From the NCBI GenBank assembly GCA_017523995.1, contig JAFWUX010000235.1, positions 1-64,000 on the forward strand: a stretch of DNA of 64,000 nt, given 5' to 3'. A program made the position numbers and the translations under genes. Positions 52,726 through 61,511 of this stretch are shown here, piece after piece (positions within the stretch are counted from its first letter, which is position 1; each line of letters opens with the position of its first letter). This DNA comes from Oscillospiraceae bacterium (GTDB lineage: Bacteria; Bacillota_A; Clostridia; Oscillospirales; Ruminococcaceae). The notes below the pieces were generated by a model. It searched no databases, had not been told where the DNA came from, and saw only the letters and a program-made list of their open reading frames with translations.

Positions 52726-54264
52726 ATGAAAAAGAAAATGCTGACATGGAGTATCGCTGCAATGATGCTTGCAGGCACAGTCCTGAGCGGACTGCCGGCA
52801 GGTGCCGAGGCGATTCCGCCTGATGCGCCGGTGCCGGACTGGGTACCGACGGATTTCTACAGTGCGCTGGAATTCTGCAACAAATACGGCGCAACGCATA
52901 TCGAGGATGACAGGCTGTGCGTTCTGGAAAAGCAGGAGAATGACGAGAAATACGTCTATTCCGAGGATGTTTCTGCGACCGGTGAGGTCGAGAATCCTTA
53001 CGGTGTCTACCGCGATGTTGTCTTCGATTCGATCCCGAAGCCGGAGAAACCGGAGGAGGGTTCAAAGGAGTATTCTGAATACGAGCGTCAGATACGCGAA
53101 CTGGAATACCTGCAGTTTGATGAAGAAAAAAATGCCTACATCACGCCGTTCAAATTTCATATGACCGTCTATGAAATGCAGCGCGATACAACACTGACAA
53201 TCGACAAGCATGTGAAATACGGTGAAAAGAATTTCGGTACAACAACCTATACATTCGCCTGCGACAAGGACAACAACATGACCGAAACCGATATCAGCGG
53301 GTGGCTGCCGGACTGCATTGACGAGTATGACACGTTCAAAAAGGAGCATAACGGCATCACGCTGCTGGATAATCTGATTGTGTACTGCGGAAATATCGGC
53401 AACGGCACCGGTGAGGAATTTGAGATTTCCCAGTGCGGAACTGCGCGTCTGGAGCTGATTGCTTCGAGAAATCTGTATCCGGAAACGCTGCTTCTCATGG
53501 CAGGCGGGTCCACGCGTATGATTCGGGTGTATCGCGCACTGAACAACGGTCTTGTCAAACTCACCGCGGCAACCTATCTGGGCTACACGGATGATCCCGA
53601 GAAGCAGCATAGAGAGGAAACAACGGAGTATTTCGGTGTGGCGTCCCCGACAGAGATCATCACAATTGATCCGGGACAGTTTCAGGAGCCGGTTCCCTAT
53701 GACTGCAATGCAGATAACGAATTCACAATCGCGGATGTTGTCATGCTGCAGAAGTATCTGCTCGGCAGCGGCGAGATCTATCTCTGGGCAAACGCGGATA
53801 TCGACGAAAACAATATTCTCAACGCCGTTGATCTCAGCCTGATGAAGCAGGCGCTCTTGAAAGTGTATGCACAGAAACAGGAATCCGAACCGGCTGTCAC
53901 GCTCAAAGCCGAACAGGATGCAAGCTGGTATTACTGCCCAAAGAATGAAAGTATTGAAGTGCCGTATCAATTCTACCTTACGATTCCGGATGGCATTGTG
54001 CCGAAGAATGCTGTATTTGCACCGACGCTTTATAATGCTGATACCGGTGAGGAAGTCAAGATTGACAAATTTGAAAGCGCAGGCGCAGCCGGTAAATTTA
54101 AGTTGACAGTCACGATGAAGCTTTCTGAATCCGAAATCCGGCACTATTACGTCACGGTTCCTGGTGTGGATGCAAGAGACGGAACGAATAAAACCTACAA
54201 ATCCAATGTGGTGGAGTGGCAGGTGAATCTGAGCAGTCAGATTCCGGTTCCGCCCGCAGGATAA
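52726..54264 (+). CDS. secreted dockerin-containing protein of unknown function
   Basis: 512 aa with signal peptide (MKKKMLTWSIAAMMLAGTVL, cleaved near residue 28). Residues 30-320 are a domain I do not recognise, rich in Asp, Glu and Tyr. A dockerin follows at about 325-385 (DCNADNEFTIADVVMLQKYL and ADIDENNILNAVDLSLMKQALL). The C-terminal 120 residues are beta-rich and Ig-like (IEVPYQFYLTIPDGIVPKN...). It is likely a cellulosome component with a new catalytic, binding or inhibitor role. AAGGAGG precedes ATG 52726. Confidence 0.82.
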   Translation: MKKKMLTWSIAAMMLAGTVLSGLPAGAEAIPPDAPVPDWVPTDFYSALEFCNKYGATHIEDDRLCVLEKQENDEKYVYSEDVSATGEVENPYGVYRDVVFDSIPKPEKPEEGSKEYSEYERQIRELEYLQFDEEKNAYITPFKFHMTVYEMQRDTTLTIDKHVKYGEKNFGTTTYTFACDKDNNMTETDISGWLPDCIDEYDTFKKEHNGITLLDNLIVYCGNIGNGTGEEFEISQCGTARLELIASRNLYPETLLLMAGGSTRMIRVYRALNNGLVKLTAATYLGYTDDPEKQHREETTEYFGVASPTEIITIDPGQFQEPVPYDCNADNEFTIADVVMLQKYLLGSGEIYLWANADIDENNILNAVDLSLMKQALLKVYAQKQESEPAVTLKAEQDASWYYCPKNESIEVPYQFYLTIPDGIVPKNAVFAPTLYNADTGEEVKIDKFESAGAAGKFKLTVTMKLSESEIRHYYVTVPGVDARDGTNKTYKSNVVEWQVNLSSQIPVPPAG

Positions 54265-54318
54265 ATCTGACATTTCCAAATCCATTTTGCGACAGATAGA
54301 AAGAGAATCGGAACAGAA

Positions 54319-54350
54319 AAGCACCGGATCAATCGCGATCCGGTGTTTTT
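54319..54350 (+). terminator. terminator after the dockerin protein gene
   Basis: CACCGGATC / GATCCGGTG stem with loop AATCGC and a TTTTT tail. Confidence 0.9.
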
Positions 54351-54455
54351 CACATGTACGGAAATGGTTGTACAAGTGAAAACAGAAATACGGACAAAAT
54401 CTTTGTTTTATCCAGTATACTGTGAAATATTCACTTTCTTTTTTTGTATCAAGTA

Positions 54456-54464
54456 TGATATAAT
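54456..54464 (+). promoter_or_regulatory. extended -10 element before the PL11 lyase gene
   Basis: TGATATAAT (54456-54464). The -35 region at the expected 17-bp distance is only T-rich (TTCTTT), so the promoter may rely on the extended -10 or an activator. Confidence 0.6.
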
Positions 54465-54529
54465 AGATAAAAAGTATATGGAAAAGTGCGCTCGTAGATA
54501 CTTTTTGATTATTGGAAAGGGTGGAAACT

Positions 54530-57418
54530 ATGAAAATCAAGAAAAGTTGTACGGTCATGACAGCGATTGTCATGGCAGCCGCGATGCTGCCGCCAGCTGC
54601 AAGTCAGACCGCATCGGCTGCATACGGTTCCGGACAGAATGTCGCGGAATCGCTTGACCGCGGCATTTCTGCGGTCAACACCGGCTCCGGTATGCTCGTG
54701 AGCTGGCGCTTTCTTGCAGATGACAGCGACAGAGCGGAATTTCAGCTCTATCGCGATGACACGCTGATCTATACAAGTGAGGCGGGCATGGCAACGAGCT
54801 ATCTTGACAAAGGCGGCAATGCCTCCTCAAAATACCGCGTGGATACCGTGGTCAGCGGCAAGGTGGTCGGCTCCGATTCATGCACGATGATCTCGAATCA
54901 GTCCTATTTCGATATCGCGCTGGATATCCCGCGCGGCGGCACAACGCCGGACGGCGTGGCGTACACCTACGAGGCAAATGACTGCTCGGTCGGTGACGTT
55001 GACGGCGACGGTGTCTACGAGATTTTTCTGAAATGGAATCCGACGAACGCGAAGGATAACTCGCAGTCCGGATACACAGGCAATGTCTATATCGACTGCT
55101 ACCGGCTGACCGGCGAAAAGCTCTGGCGCATTGACCTCGGGCGCAATATCCGCGCAGGCGCACACTATACGCAGTTCCTTGTTGCGGATTTTGACAATGA
55201 CGGCAAGTGCGAGATGACCTGCAAAACCGCAGACGGCACCGTTGATGCAAAGGGCAAAATCGTCGGTGATGCATCAAAGGATTACCGCAACTCCGGCGGT
55301 TATATCCTCTCCGGTCCGGAATACTATTCGCTCTTTGACGGCGCGACCGGTACACTGCTCGATACCGTCAGCTACGAGTATCCGCGCGGCAACAGTCTCA
55401 AATCAACATGGGGCGACGATTACGGCAACCGCTGCGACCGTTTCCTCGGCTGCGTGGCTTATCTGGACGGCGTTCATCCGAGCGCAGTCTCGTTCCGCGG
55501 ATACTACACCCGCATGACGGCGGTCGCATACGATGTTGTCAACAAGAAACTGGTCAAGCGCTGGGCATATGACTCCGGTGTTGCACAGACCAACTACACC
55601 GGCTGGGGCAACGGCAACCACAACTGCATGCCCGCCGATGTTGACGGCGACGGCAAGGATGAAATCCTCGTCGGTGCAGTTGCATTCGATGACAACGGCA
55701 AGGTGCTGTGGTCCACAAACCTCGGCCACGGCGACGCGATGCATCTGAGTGATTTCCTGCCGGATCATCCCGGTCAGGAATTCTGGGTCTGTCACGAGCA
55801 TGAGCCGTGGGGCGTCTCGCTGATCGACGCTGCAACCGGTAAGATTCTGATTCACGAGAATCGCCGCAAGGATACCGGAAGATGCTGCGCAGGCAATGTC
55901 TGGGCAGGCAATCCGGGCGGTGAGTTCTGGGGTTCATATTCCGAGGCGGTCTTTAACGGTGCCGGTCAGTCAGTCGCGATGGATTGCCCGTCGATGAACT
56001 TCCTGATCTGGTGGGACGGCGATCTCGAGCGCGAGCTTCTGGATAATGTCGGCATCACAAAGATCAATCAGGCAGGCAAGATCGTTTCGCTGTTTGAAGC
56101 AGCGGGATGCGCATCCTGCAACGGTACAAAGGCGACACCGAACCTTTCTGCGGATATCTTCGGCGACTGGCGTGAGGAGCTGATTCTGCACACCACGGAC
56201 AGCAAGTATCTGCGCATTTTCTGCACACCGTATGAAACCGAGTACCGCATCACCACGCTGATGCATGACATGCAGTACAGAATGCAGGTTGCAACCGAGC
56301 AGAACTGCTACAACCAGCCGCCGCATCCGAGCTTCTATCTCGGTTCCGATCAGCCGCTGCCGGATCGTCCTGCACTGACGATCAACGGTCAGCTGACCGG
56401 CTCCAATGATCCGGCGGTCATGGACACCACCAAGGCATATCATCTGCGCAATGCAAACAGCCAGCAGTGCCTCAGCACCTCTGACGGCAATGCGGTTCAG
56501 GCGCCCGAGAGCATGGACGCGAACACGATCTGGCATTTTGTAAAGACCAGTGATACCGGCTATCAGCTTGTCAATGCGGCAGGCGAAATCCTTGCAGTCA
56601 GTGCGGACGGCAGCAATGTGACGGTTGATCCTTCGAGCAGCAAAGAGGCACAGGAAATGGTGATCTGGCGCACCAACGGCGGATTCCTGATCCGTCCGGC
56701 AGCGCTTGAGAATGAGGCGTTTGTCGAGGTCGGCGGTGCTTCCACCGATGCAGGTGCAAATGTCCAGACATGGGAGCGCAACGGGCACAAGTGCCAGACA
56801 TGGGTGCTCGAGGCAGTCGCATATTATCCGGCAGCACCGGACTTCATCCCCGGCGATCTGGACGGAAACCGCGTTGTGAATGCCGCTGATTTCTCGCTGC
56901 TCAAACAGGAGATTCTCAAGCCCGCACGCAGCCGCGTTGAAAAGCGTCCGGCAGACCTCAACGGTGATGCCGCCGTGACAATCGCGGATGCAGTCGCAAT
57001 GCAGAAGTATCTGCTGACCGGTGAGATTTACGCAGGCGGCTTCTACTATGCGATTGACGCCGGTTTTTCGCAGGGCATCGAGGAATCGACCAACGCAGGC
57101 TTTAAGGATGCAGCGTATGTGAATCTGGACAATGTCTCCGGCAGCTTTATCGAATTCCGCGTATATGCGCCGAAATCCGGCAGCTACTCCTGCGTTCTGC
57201 GCACGGCAAACGGCAGCACGGCGAACCGCATCATGAAGGTTTCGGTCAACGGCGGCGCCGGTCAGGCAGTGGACTTCAACGGTACCGGTGCATGGACAAC
57301 ATGGGAGGATACCAAGCTGACACTGACCCTGAAACCCGGCATGAACACCGTCCGCCTGACCTCTGATACCGATCAGGGCGGTCCGAATATTGATTATCTT
57401 GCAGTGACACCTGCATAA
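54530..57418 (+). CDS. cellulosomal PL11 rhamnogalacturonan lyase with ricin-type lectin, dockerin and C-terminal CBM
   Basis: 962 aa, secreted (signal peptide about 1-35). Residues 38-620 are a family 11 polysaccharide lyase beta-propeller that cleaves the rhamnogalacturonan I backbone of pectin. Typical Ca2+-binding turns are GDVDGDGVYEIFLKW, VADFDNDGKCEM and PADVDGDGKDEI, plus FGDWREELI. Residues 636-770 are a ricin-like beta-trefoil (YHLRNANSQQCLS). The dockerin is at about 772-832 (GDLDGNRVVNAADFSLLK, ADLNGDAAVTIADAVAMQ). Residues 836-962 are a CBM35/CBM6-type sandwich ending NIDYLAVTPA. Start ATG 54530 follows GGTGG. Confidence 0.93.
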   Translation: MKIKKSCTVMTAIVMAAAMLPPAASQTASAAYGSGQNVAESLDRGISAVNTGSGMLVSWRFLADDSDRAEFQLYRDDTLIYTSEAGMATSYLDKGGNASSKYRVDTVVSGKVVGSDSCTMISNQSYFDIALDIPRGGTTPDGVAYTYEANDCSVGDVDGDGVYEIFLKWNPTNAKDNSQSGYTGNVYIDCYRLTGEKLWRIDLGRNIRAGAHYTQFLVADFDNDGKCEMTCKTADGTVDAKGKIVGDASKDYRNSGGYILSGPEYYSLFDGATGTLLDTVSYEYPRGNSLKSTWGDDYGNRCDRFLGCVAYLDGVHPSAVSFRGYYTRMTAVAYDVVNKKLVKRWAYDSGVAQTNYTGWGNGNHNCMPADVDGDGKDEILVGAVAFDDNGKVLWSTNLGHGDAMHLSDFLPDHPGQEFWVCHEHEPWGVSLIDAATGKILIHENRRKDTGRCCAGNVWAGNPGGEFWGSYSEAVFNGAGQSVAMDCPSMNFLIWWDGDLERELLDNVGITKINQAGKIVSLFEAAGCASCNGTKATPNLSADIFGDWREELILHTTDSKYLRIFCTPYETEYRITTLMHDMQYRMQVATEQNCYNQPPHPSFYLGSDQPLPDRPALTINGQLTGSNDPAVMDTTKAYHLRNANSQQCLSTSDGNAVQAPESMDANTIWHFVKTSDTGYQLVNAAGEILAVSADGSNVTVDPSSSKEAQEMVIWRTNGGFLIRPAALENEAFVEVGGASTDAGANVQTWERNGHKCQTWVLEAVAYYPAAPDFIPGDLDGNRVVNAADFSLLKQEILKPARSRVEKRPADLNGDAAVTIADAVAMQKYLLTGEIYAGGFYYAIDAGFSQGIEESTNAGFKDAAYVNLDNVSGSFIEFRVYAPKSGSYSCVLRTANGSTANRIMKVSVNGGAGQAVDFNGTGAWTTWEDTKLTLTLKPGMNTVRLTSDTDQGGPNIDYLAVTPA

Positions 57419-57419
57419 C

Positions 57420-57456
57420 AAAAAAAGCCTGTGCATCCCGCGGTGCACAGGCTTTT
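57420..57456 (+). terminator. terminator after the PL11 gene
   Basis: AAAAGCCTGTGCAT / GTGCACAGGCTTTT hairpin with a short GC loop. Confidence 0.92.
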
Positions 57457-57458
57457 GC

Positions 57459-57487
57459 TTGACAAATTTTCCGGAAAAATGTATAAT
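57459..57487 (+). promoter_or_regulatory. sigma-A promoter of the gene at 57505
   Basis: TTGACA (57459-57464), 17-bp spacer, TATAAT (57482-57487), full consensus. The spacer contains the palindrome TTTTCCGGAAAA (57467-57478), as in the fba promoter. Confidence 0.92.
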
Positions 57488-57504
57488 ATGAGTGGAGGGA
57501 TTCT

Positions 57505-57849
57505 ATGAAAACTGAGATTGTTCGGATCGGGACTTCCTGCTCCTATGATAAAAAGTACATGGACGGCAGAGTGGATATGCACGTTCTGGTTCTGGAAGAA
57601 GGCACTCCGGAGGAGATTGCGGCTGCAAAGGCGCTGCGTTATGAAAAACTCAATGCCTGCGCGGTCGAACTGCAGGAGTTTTTTACGGAATGCTTTTCCA
57701 TGCGCCAGCTCGATGAGCGTTTTGAAGCGGCAAAGGTGGATAACCTGAAAGAGCTGATCCGGAAAGCCGTGACGGACCGGAATATCTATCTGCTGTCTCT
57801 GATATCTGCGCCCAAGATTCTGGATGCAGAGCGGCGGCATTTGATCTGA
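57505..57849 (+). CDS. uncharacterised small soluble protein
   Basis: 114 aa, largely helical and charged, no signal peptide. Residues 35-75 (EEIAAAKALRYEKLNACAVELQ...) look like a long amphipathic helix. GGAGGG is 6 nt before ATG 57505. It has a full-consensus promoter of its own and faces the pfl operon tail to tail. No family recognised. Confidence 0.7.
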   Translation: MKTEIVRIGTSCSYDKKYMDGRVDMHVLVLEEGTPEEIAAAKALRYEKLNACAVELQEFFTECFSMRQLDERFEAAKVDNLKELIRKAVTDRNIYLLSLISAPKILDAERRHLI

Positions 57850-57883
57850 AAGCAGCGAGTCATCTTCTGATTGGCTCGCTGTT

Positions 57884-58624
57884 TTACTGACTGTGCAGGC
57901 GGTGTTTGATCCCGCGCAGAATCTGCTTTCTCGCTTCGGCGGCGGTTTCGACGGAGACAGGTTTTGTGTCAGCAAGCGGATATGCAATGCCGAGCGATGC
58001 ATATTTCTGCTTGCCGAAATCGTGATAGGGGAGGACATCGAGCCCTTTCAGCGTGCGCAGTCCGCCGATGAATTCGCCGAGCCGGAACTGCTCGTCCGGA
58101 TCATCCGTCCATTCGGGAACAATCACATGCCGCACCCAGAGCGGTACGCCATTTTTGCTCAGATATTCCGCAAATGCGAGGATTCTTTGATTGGAGTGTC
58201 CGGTGAGCCGCCTGTGTGCAGCATCATCTATGTGCTTGATATCGAGCATGACAAGGTCTGTGACTTTAAGCAGCGCATCACATTTTTCCGGATGCTGCGG
58301 ATCAAAGCAGATGCCCGATGTATCCAGACAGGTGTGGATACCGGCAGCTTTTGCCTTTGTGAACAGCTCCGTCAGGAAATCAAGCTGCAGCATCGGTTCG
58401 CCGCCGGTTGCCGTGATGCCGCCGTTGTGGTAGAACTCGGAATTGCGCTGATACTGCGCAATTAGTTCTTCCGCTGTGACCTGCTGATTCGGCGCTGTGT
58501 CCCATGTATCCGGATTGTGACAGTAGAGACATCGCATCGGGCAGCCCTGAAAGAACACCACAAACCGGATGCCGGGACCGTCCACCGTGCCGAAGCTCTC
58601 GGTTGAATGAATATTGCCTTGCAT
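57884..58624 (-). CDS. pflA: pyruvate formate-lyase activating enzyme
   Basis: 246-aa radical SAM enzyme that abstracts hydrogen from the PFL glycine to make the glycyl radical. The [4Fe-4S] cluster motif C-x3-C-x2-C is GCPMRCLYCHNPDTW. GGITATGGEPMLQ and DLVMLDIKHID are typical of PflA. Length is normal. Last gene of the pfl locus; a hairpin separates it from the glycyl-radical subunit gene 51 bp upstream. Its target here should be Gly54 of the separate 79-aa protein. Confidence 0.96.
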   Translation of the reverse strand: MQGNIHSTESFGTVDGPGIRFVVFFQGCPMRCLYCHNPDTWDTAPNQQVTAEELIAQYQRNSEFYHNGGITATGGEPMLQLDFLTELFTKAKAAGIHTCLDTSGICFDPQHPEKCDALLKVTDLVMLDIKHIDDAAHRRLTGHSNQRILAFAEYLSKNGVPLWVRHVIVPEWTDDPDEQFRLGEFIGGLRTLKGLDVLPYHDFGKQKYASLGIAYPLADTKPVSVETAAEARKQILRGIKHRLHSQ

Positions 58625-58637
58625 ATTTCACCTCATG

Positions 58638-58676
58638 CAGCAAAGCCCACGCCGTATCGGAGTGGGCTTTTTGTTT
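58638..58676. terminator. hairpin between glycyl-radical subunit gene and pflA
   Basis: AAAGCCCAC / GTGGGCTTT stem with loop GCCGTATCGGA. The T-run is strong on the plus strand and weak on the minus strand (CTTTGCTG), so on the operon strand it may only lower pflA expression. Confidence 0.6.
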
Positions 58677-58915
58677 CAGATTTTTTCGTGGAATGTACGC
58701 GAAATGACATCGTCCTGCTGCTCTTTGGTCAGCTTGATGAAGTTGACCGCATAGCCGGAGACGCGAACCGTCAGCTGCGGATATTTCTCCGGATGCGCCT
58801 GTGCATCCAGCAGCGTTTCGCGCGTAAACACGTTGACATTGAGGTGGTGGCCGCCCTTTTCGACATAGCCGTCAATCAGCTCTACGAGGTTATCAATCTG
58901 CTGTTCATTTGCCAT
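58676..58915 (-). CDS. stand-alone glycyl-radical domain of pyruvate formate-lyase (GrcA-like)
   Basis: 79 aa, [38 protein letters not shown], then [19 protein letters not shown], where Gly54 is the radical site, and [15 protein letters not shown]. This is the last part of a normal PFL, and the preceding catalytic protein ends before it. It therefore probably serves as the obligatory second subunit, not only as a repair spare like E. coli GrcA. AAAGGAG lies 7 nt before ATG 58915. 20 bp after the 75-aa gene. Confidence 0.92.
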   Translation of the reverse strand: MANEQQIDNLVELIDGYVEKGGHHLNVNVFTRETLLDAQAHPEKYPQLTVRVSGYAVNFIKLTKEQQDDVISRTFHEKI

Positions 58916-58935
58916 AGGAATACTCCTTTCACATT

Positions 58936-59163
58936 TCACAGTTCGGCTTCATCCGTCCGCGTTGCCGCCTCGGGATCTTCATCATTCAGGTCAAAATTCG
59001 GGACTGCGCATGCGCCCTTCGGACCGCATTCCGTGCTGTTGACTGTCTGCACGCGGGTTTTGTCTCCGACAGTCAGGTTGATGTGCTGTGTGCCGTTTTC
59101 GATCAGCGCATCGAGCATCGCAACGAGTTCATCGGCATCGGGCTGCGGCTCATTCGGTCTCAT
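58936..59163 (-). CDS. 75-aa protein resembling the first half of a glycyl-radical domain
   Basis: Residues 11-38 ([28 protein letters not shown]) align without gaps to residues 8-35 of the adjacent glycyl-radical subunit, with about 9 of 28 identities. They also match the LVAMLDGY stretch known from clostridial PFL. Where the RVSGYA loop should come, it has a different tail with two Cys ([17 protein letters not shown]) and an acidic end. ATG 59163 overlaps the pflB end by 14 bp, so it is translated with it. It could be a degenerate duplicate or an assembly or regulatory subunit. Confidence 0.75.
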   Translation of the reverse strand: MRPNEPQPDADELVAMLDALIENGTQHINLTVGDKTRVQTVNSTECGPKGACAVPNFDLNDEDPEAATRTDEAEL

Positions 59164-61228
59164 CGTCAGACTCCTTCCGTAGTGCATCCAGATCGAGGTC
59201 GCCGGAGAAGATTTTGGTATCCTTGCCGAGCGCATCCGGAATGATCGAGAAGGTGTTGGAGATGCCGTCCTGCGCGTGCTTGAACGGCAGCTTCGAGACG
59301 GATGTCAGCGATGCGACCGCGCCGTGGGTATCTCTGCCGTGCATCGGGTTTGCGCCCGGCGCAAGCGGAACACCGTGCTTTCTGCCGTCCGGCGTGTTGC
59401 CGGTCTTTTTGCCGTAGACAACATTCGAGGTGATGGTCAGGATGCTCATGGTCGGGATGCTGTCGCGGTAGGTGTGGTGCTTGCGGATCTTATCCATGAA
59501 GGTCTTGACGATGCTGACGGCGATCTGATCGACTCTGTCATCATCGTTGCCGTACTTCGGAAAGTCACCCTCGACCTCGTAATCCACAACGATTCCGTTT
59601 TCATCGCGGATGCACTTGACCTTTGCATATTTGATCGCGCTGAGCGAATCCGCGACAACAGAGAGTCCGGCGATACCGGTTGCAAAGTAGCGCTTGACAT
59701 CTCTGTCATGCAGCGCCATCTGCACCTTTTCGTAGCAGTATTTATCGTGCATATAGTGGATGATGTTCAGGGTGTTGACATAAAGACCTGCGAGCCATTC
59801 CATCATCTGATCATACTTGTCCATGACGTCATCGTAGTCGAGATAATCGCCGGTGACAGGGCGGTATTTCGGACCGACCTGCACCTTCATGACCTCATCG
59901 ACACCGCCGTTGATTGCGTAAAGCAGGCACTTTGCGAGGTTTGCTCTTGCGCCGAAGAACTGCATCTCCTTGCCGACAACCATCGAGGAAACGCAGCAGG
60001 CGATCGCATAATCATCGCCGTGCGTGACGCGCATCAGATCGTCATTCTCATACTGAATCGACGAGGACTTGATCGACATTTCCGCGCAGAAGCGCTTGAA
60101 ATTGATCGGCAGCTTCTTTGACCAGAGCACAGTCATATTCGGTTCCGGTGCAGTGCCGAGATTGTTCAGTGTATTGAGATAGCGGAACGAGTTTTTCGTG
60201 ACCATGTGCTGACCGTCCACGGAAACGCCGCCGATGGACTCTGTGACCCATGTCGGGTCGCCGGAGAACAGTGCATTGTATTCCGGTGTACGTGCAAACT
60301 TGACCATGCGCAGCTTCATGATAAAGTGGTCGATCAGCTCCTGTGCTTCCTTTTCCGTGATGATGCCGCGGTCGAGATCGCGCTGAATGAAGATATCGAG
60401 GAAGGTCGAGGTTCTGCCGAGGCTCATTGCCGCGCCGTTCTGCTCCTTGACCGCTGCCAGATAGCCGAAATACAGCCACTGAACAGCCTCCTGCGCATTT
60501 TTCGCCGGACGGGAGATATCGAATCCGTAGATGTGTCCGAGTTCTTTCAGGTCACCGAGTGCGCGGATCTGTTCCGAGAGTTCCTCACGCAGCCGGATGT
60601 TTTTGGATGTCATGCGGACAAAGTGCGTTGCCTTCTGGTGCTCCTTGTCGGCGATCAGCATATCAATGCCGTAGAGCGCGACTCTGCGGTAGTCGCCGAT
60701 GATTCTGCCTCTGCCGTAAGCATCGGGGAGACCGGTGAGAATTGCGGATTTTCTTGCAAGGCGCATCTCGGGTGTATAGGCATCGAACACGCCCTGATTA
60801 TGTGTCTTTCTGTACTTGGTAAAGATTTCGACCACTTCCGGATCAACCTCGTAGCCATATTCTCTGCAGGCATTCTGTGCCATGCGGATCCCGCCGAACG
60901 GCTGCAGTGCGCGCTTGAACGGCTTGTCCGTCTGTAAACCGACGATCTTTTCAAGATCCTTGTTCAGATAGCCGGGGCCGTGCGAGGTGATTGTCGAAAT
61001 GATTTTGGTGTCCATATCGAGGACGCCGCCTGCTTCGCGTTCCTGTCTGGAGAGATCCATGACCTGTGCCCAGAGCGTTTTTGTTGCTTCTGTCGGACCC
61101 TCGAGGAACGATGCATCGCCGTCATAGGGGGTAATGTTCTTCTGGATGAAATCTCTGACATTGACGGAGCTGTTGCTCCATTTTCCGGGCTGAAAACCTT
61201 CCCATTCCGGTGCAAATTCATTGATCAC
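59150..61228 (-). CDS. pflB: pyruvate formate-lyase catalytic subunit without glycyl-radical domain
   Basis: 692 aa. It converts pyruvate and CoA to acetyl-CoA and formate in the cytosol. The catalytic pair Cys411-Cys412 is in [14 protein letters not shown], followed by [34 protein letters not shown] and [23 protein letters not shown] are typical. Normal PFL is about 750 aa. This one ends after [17 protein letters not shown] plus an acidic tail, just where the glycine domain should start; that domain is a separate gene. Start GTG 61228 follows AAAGGAT. There is no frameshift remnant: each gene has its own ribosome-binding site or overlap. Confidence 0.95.
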   Translation of the reverse strand: MINEFAPEWEGFQPGKWSNSSVNVRDFIQKNITPYDGDASFLEGPTEATKTLWAQVMDLSRQEREAGGVLDMDTKIISTITSHGPGYLNKDLEKIVGLQTDKPFKRALQPFGGIRMAQNACREYGYEVDPEVVEIFTKYRKTHNQGVFDAYTPEMRLARKSAILTGLPDAYGRGRIIGDYRRVALYGIDMLIADKEHQKATHFVRMTSKNIRLREELSEQIRALGDLKELGHIYGFDISRPAKNAQEAVQWLYFGYLAAVKEQNGAAMSLGRTSTFLDIFIQRDLDRGIITEKEAQELIDHFIMKLRMVKFARTPEYNALFSGDPTWVTESIGGVSVDGQHMVTKNSFRYLNTLNNLGTAPEPNMTVLWSKKLPINFKRFCAEMSIKSSSIQYENDDLMRVTHGDDYAIACCVSSMVVGKEMQFFGARANLAKCLLYAINGGVDEVMKVQVGPKYRPVTGDYLDYDDVMDKYDQMMEWLAGLYVNTLNIIHYMHDKYCYEKVQMALHDRDVKRYFATGIAGLSVVADSLSAIKYAKVKCIRDENGIVVDYEVEGDFPKYGNDDDRVDQIAVSIVKTFMDKIRKHHTYRDSIPTMSILTITSNVVYGKKTGNTPDGRKHGVPLAPGANPMHGRDTHGAVASLTSVSKLPFKHAQDGISNTFSIIPDALGKDTKIFSGDLDLDALRKESDDETE

Positions 61229-61296
61229 GTAAAATCATCCTTTCTCAAGTGCGTATGCATCACATGCGCGGTAAACAAACAATCTTTCATCTAGAT

Positions 61297-61325
61297 ATTA
61301 TACCATATTCAGGCGGAAAATGCAA
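61297..61325 (-). promoter_or_regulatory. sigma-A promoter of the pfl operon
   Basis: Minus strand TTGCAT (61325-61320), 17-bp spacer, TATAAT (61302-61297). The leader is about 65 nt. I saw no clear Rex operator. Confidence 0.85.
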
Positions 61326-61453
61326 CCGGATTTCCCGAAATATGATTTTTGTATATCAATCTCTGACCATGTGTCAGTAATCTCCGGCAGATTTGACGAA
61401 TATGCAGTGCGTTACAATCTGCTTACAGTCCGGCTACAATCTTCCGGCAGGGA

Positions 61454-61482
61454 TTGCATCTGTCAAATAGATGTGATATGAT
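61454..61482 (+). promoter_or_regulatory. promoter of the CmpB-type gene
   Basis: TTGCAT (61454-61459), 17-bp spacer ending TGA, TATGAT (61477-61482), extended -10. Confidence 0.75.
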
Positions 61483-61511
61483 ACAGGTATATGGAAACGA
61501 GGTGACAATCT

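Noticed and set aside
61229..61320. Rex-type redox operator in the pfl leader
   Set aside because: No good TTGTGAAA...TTTCACAA-like palindrome is present.
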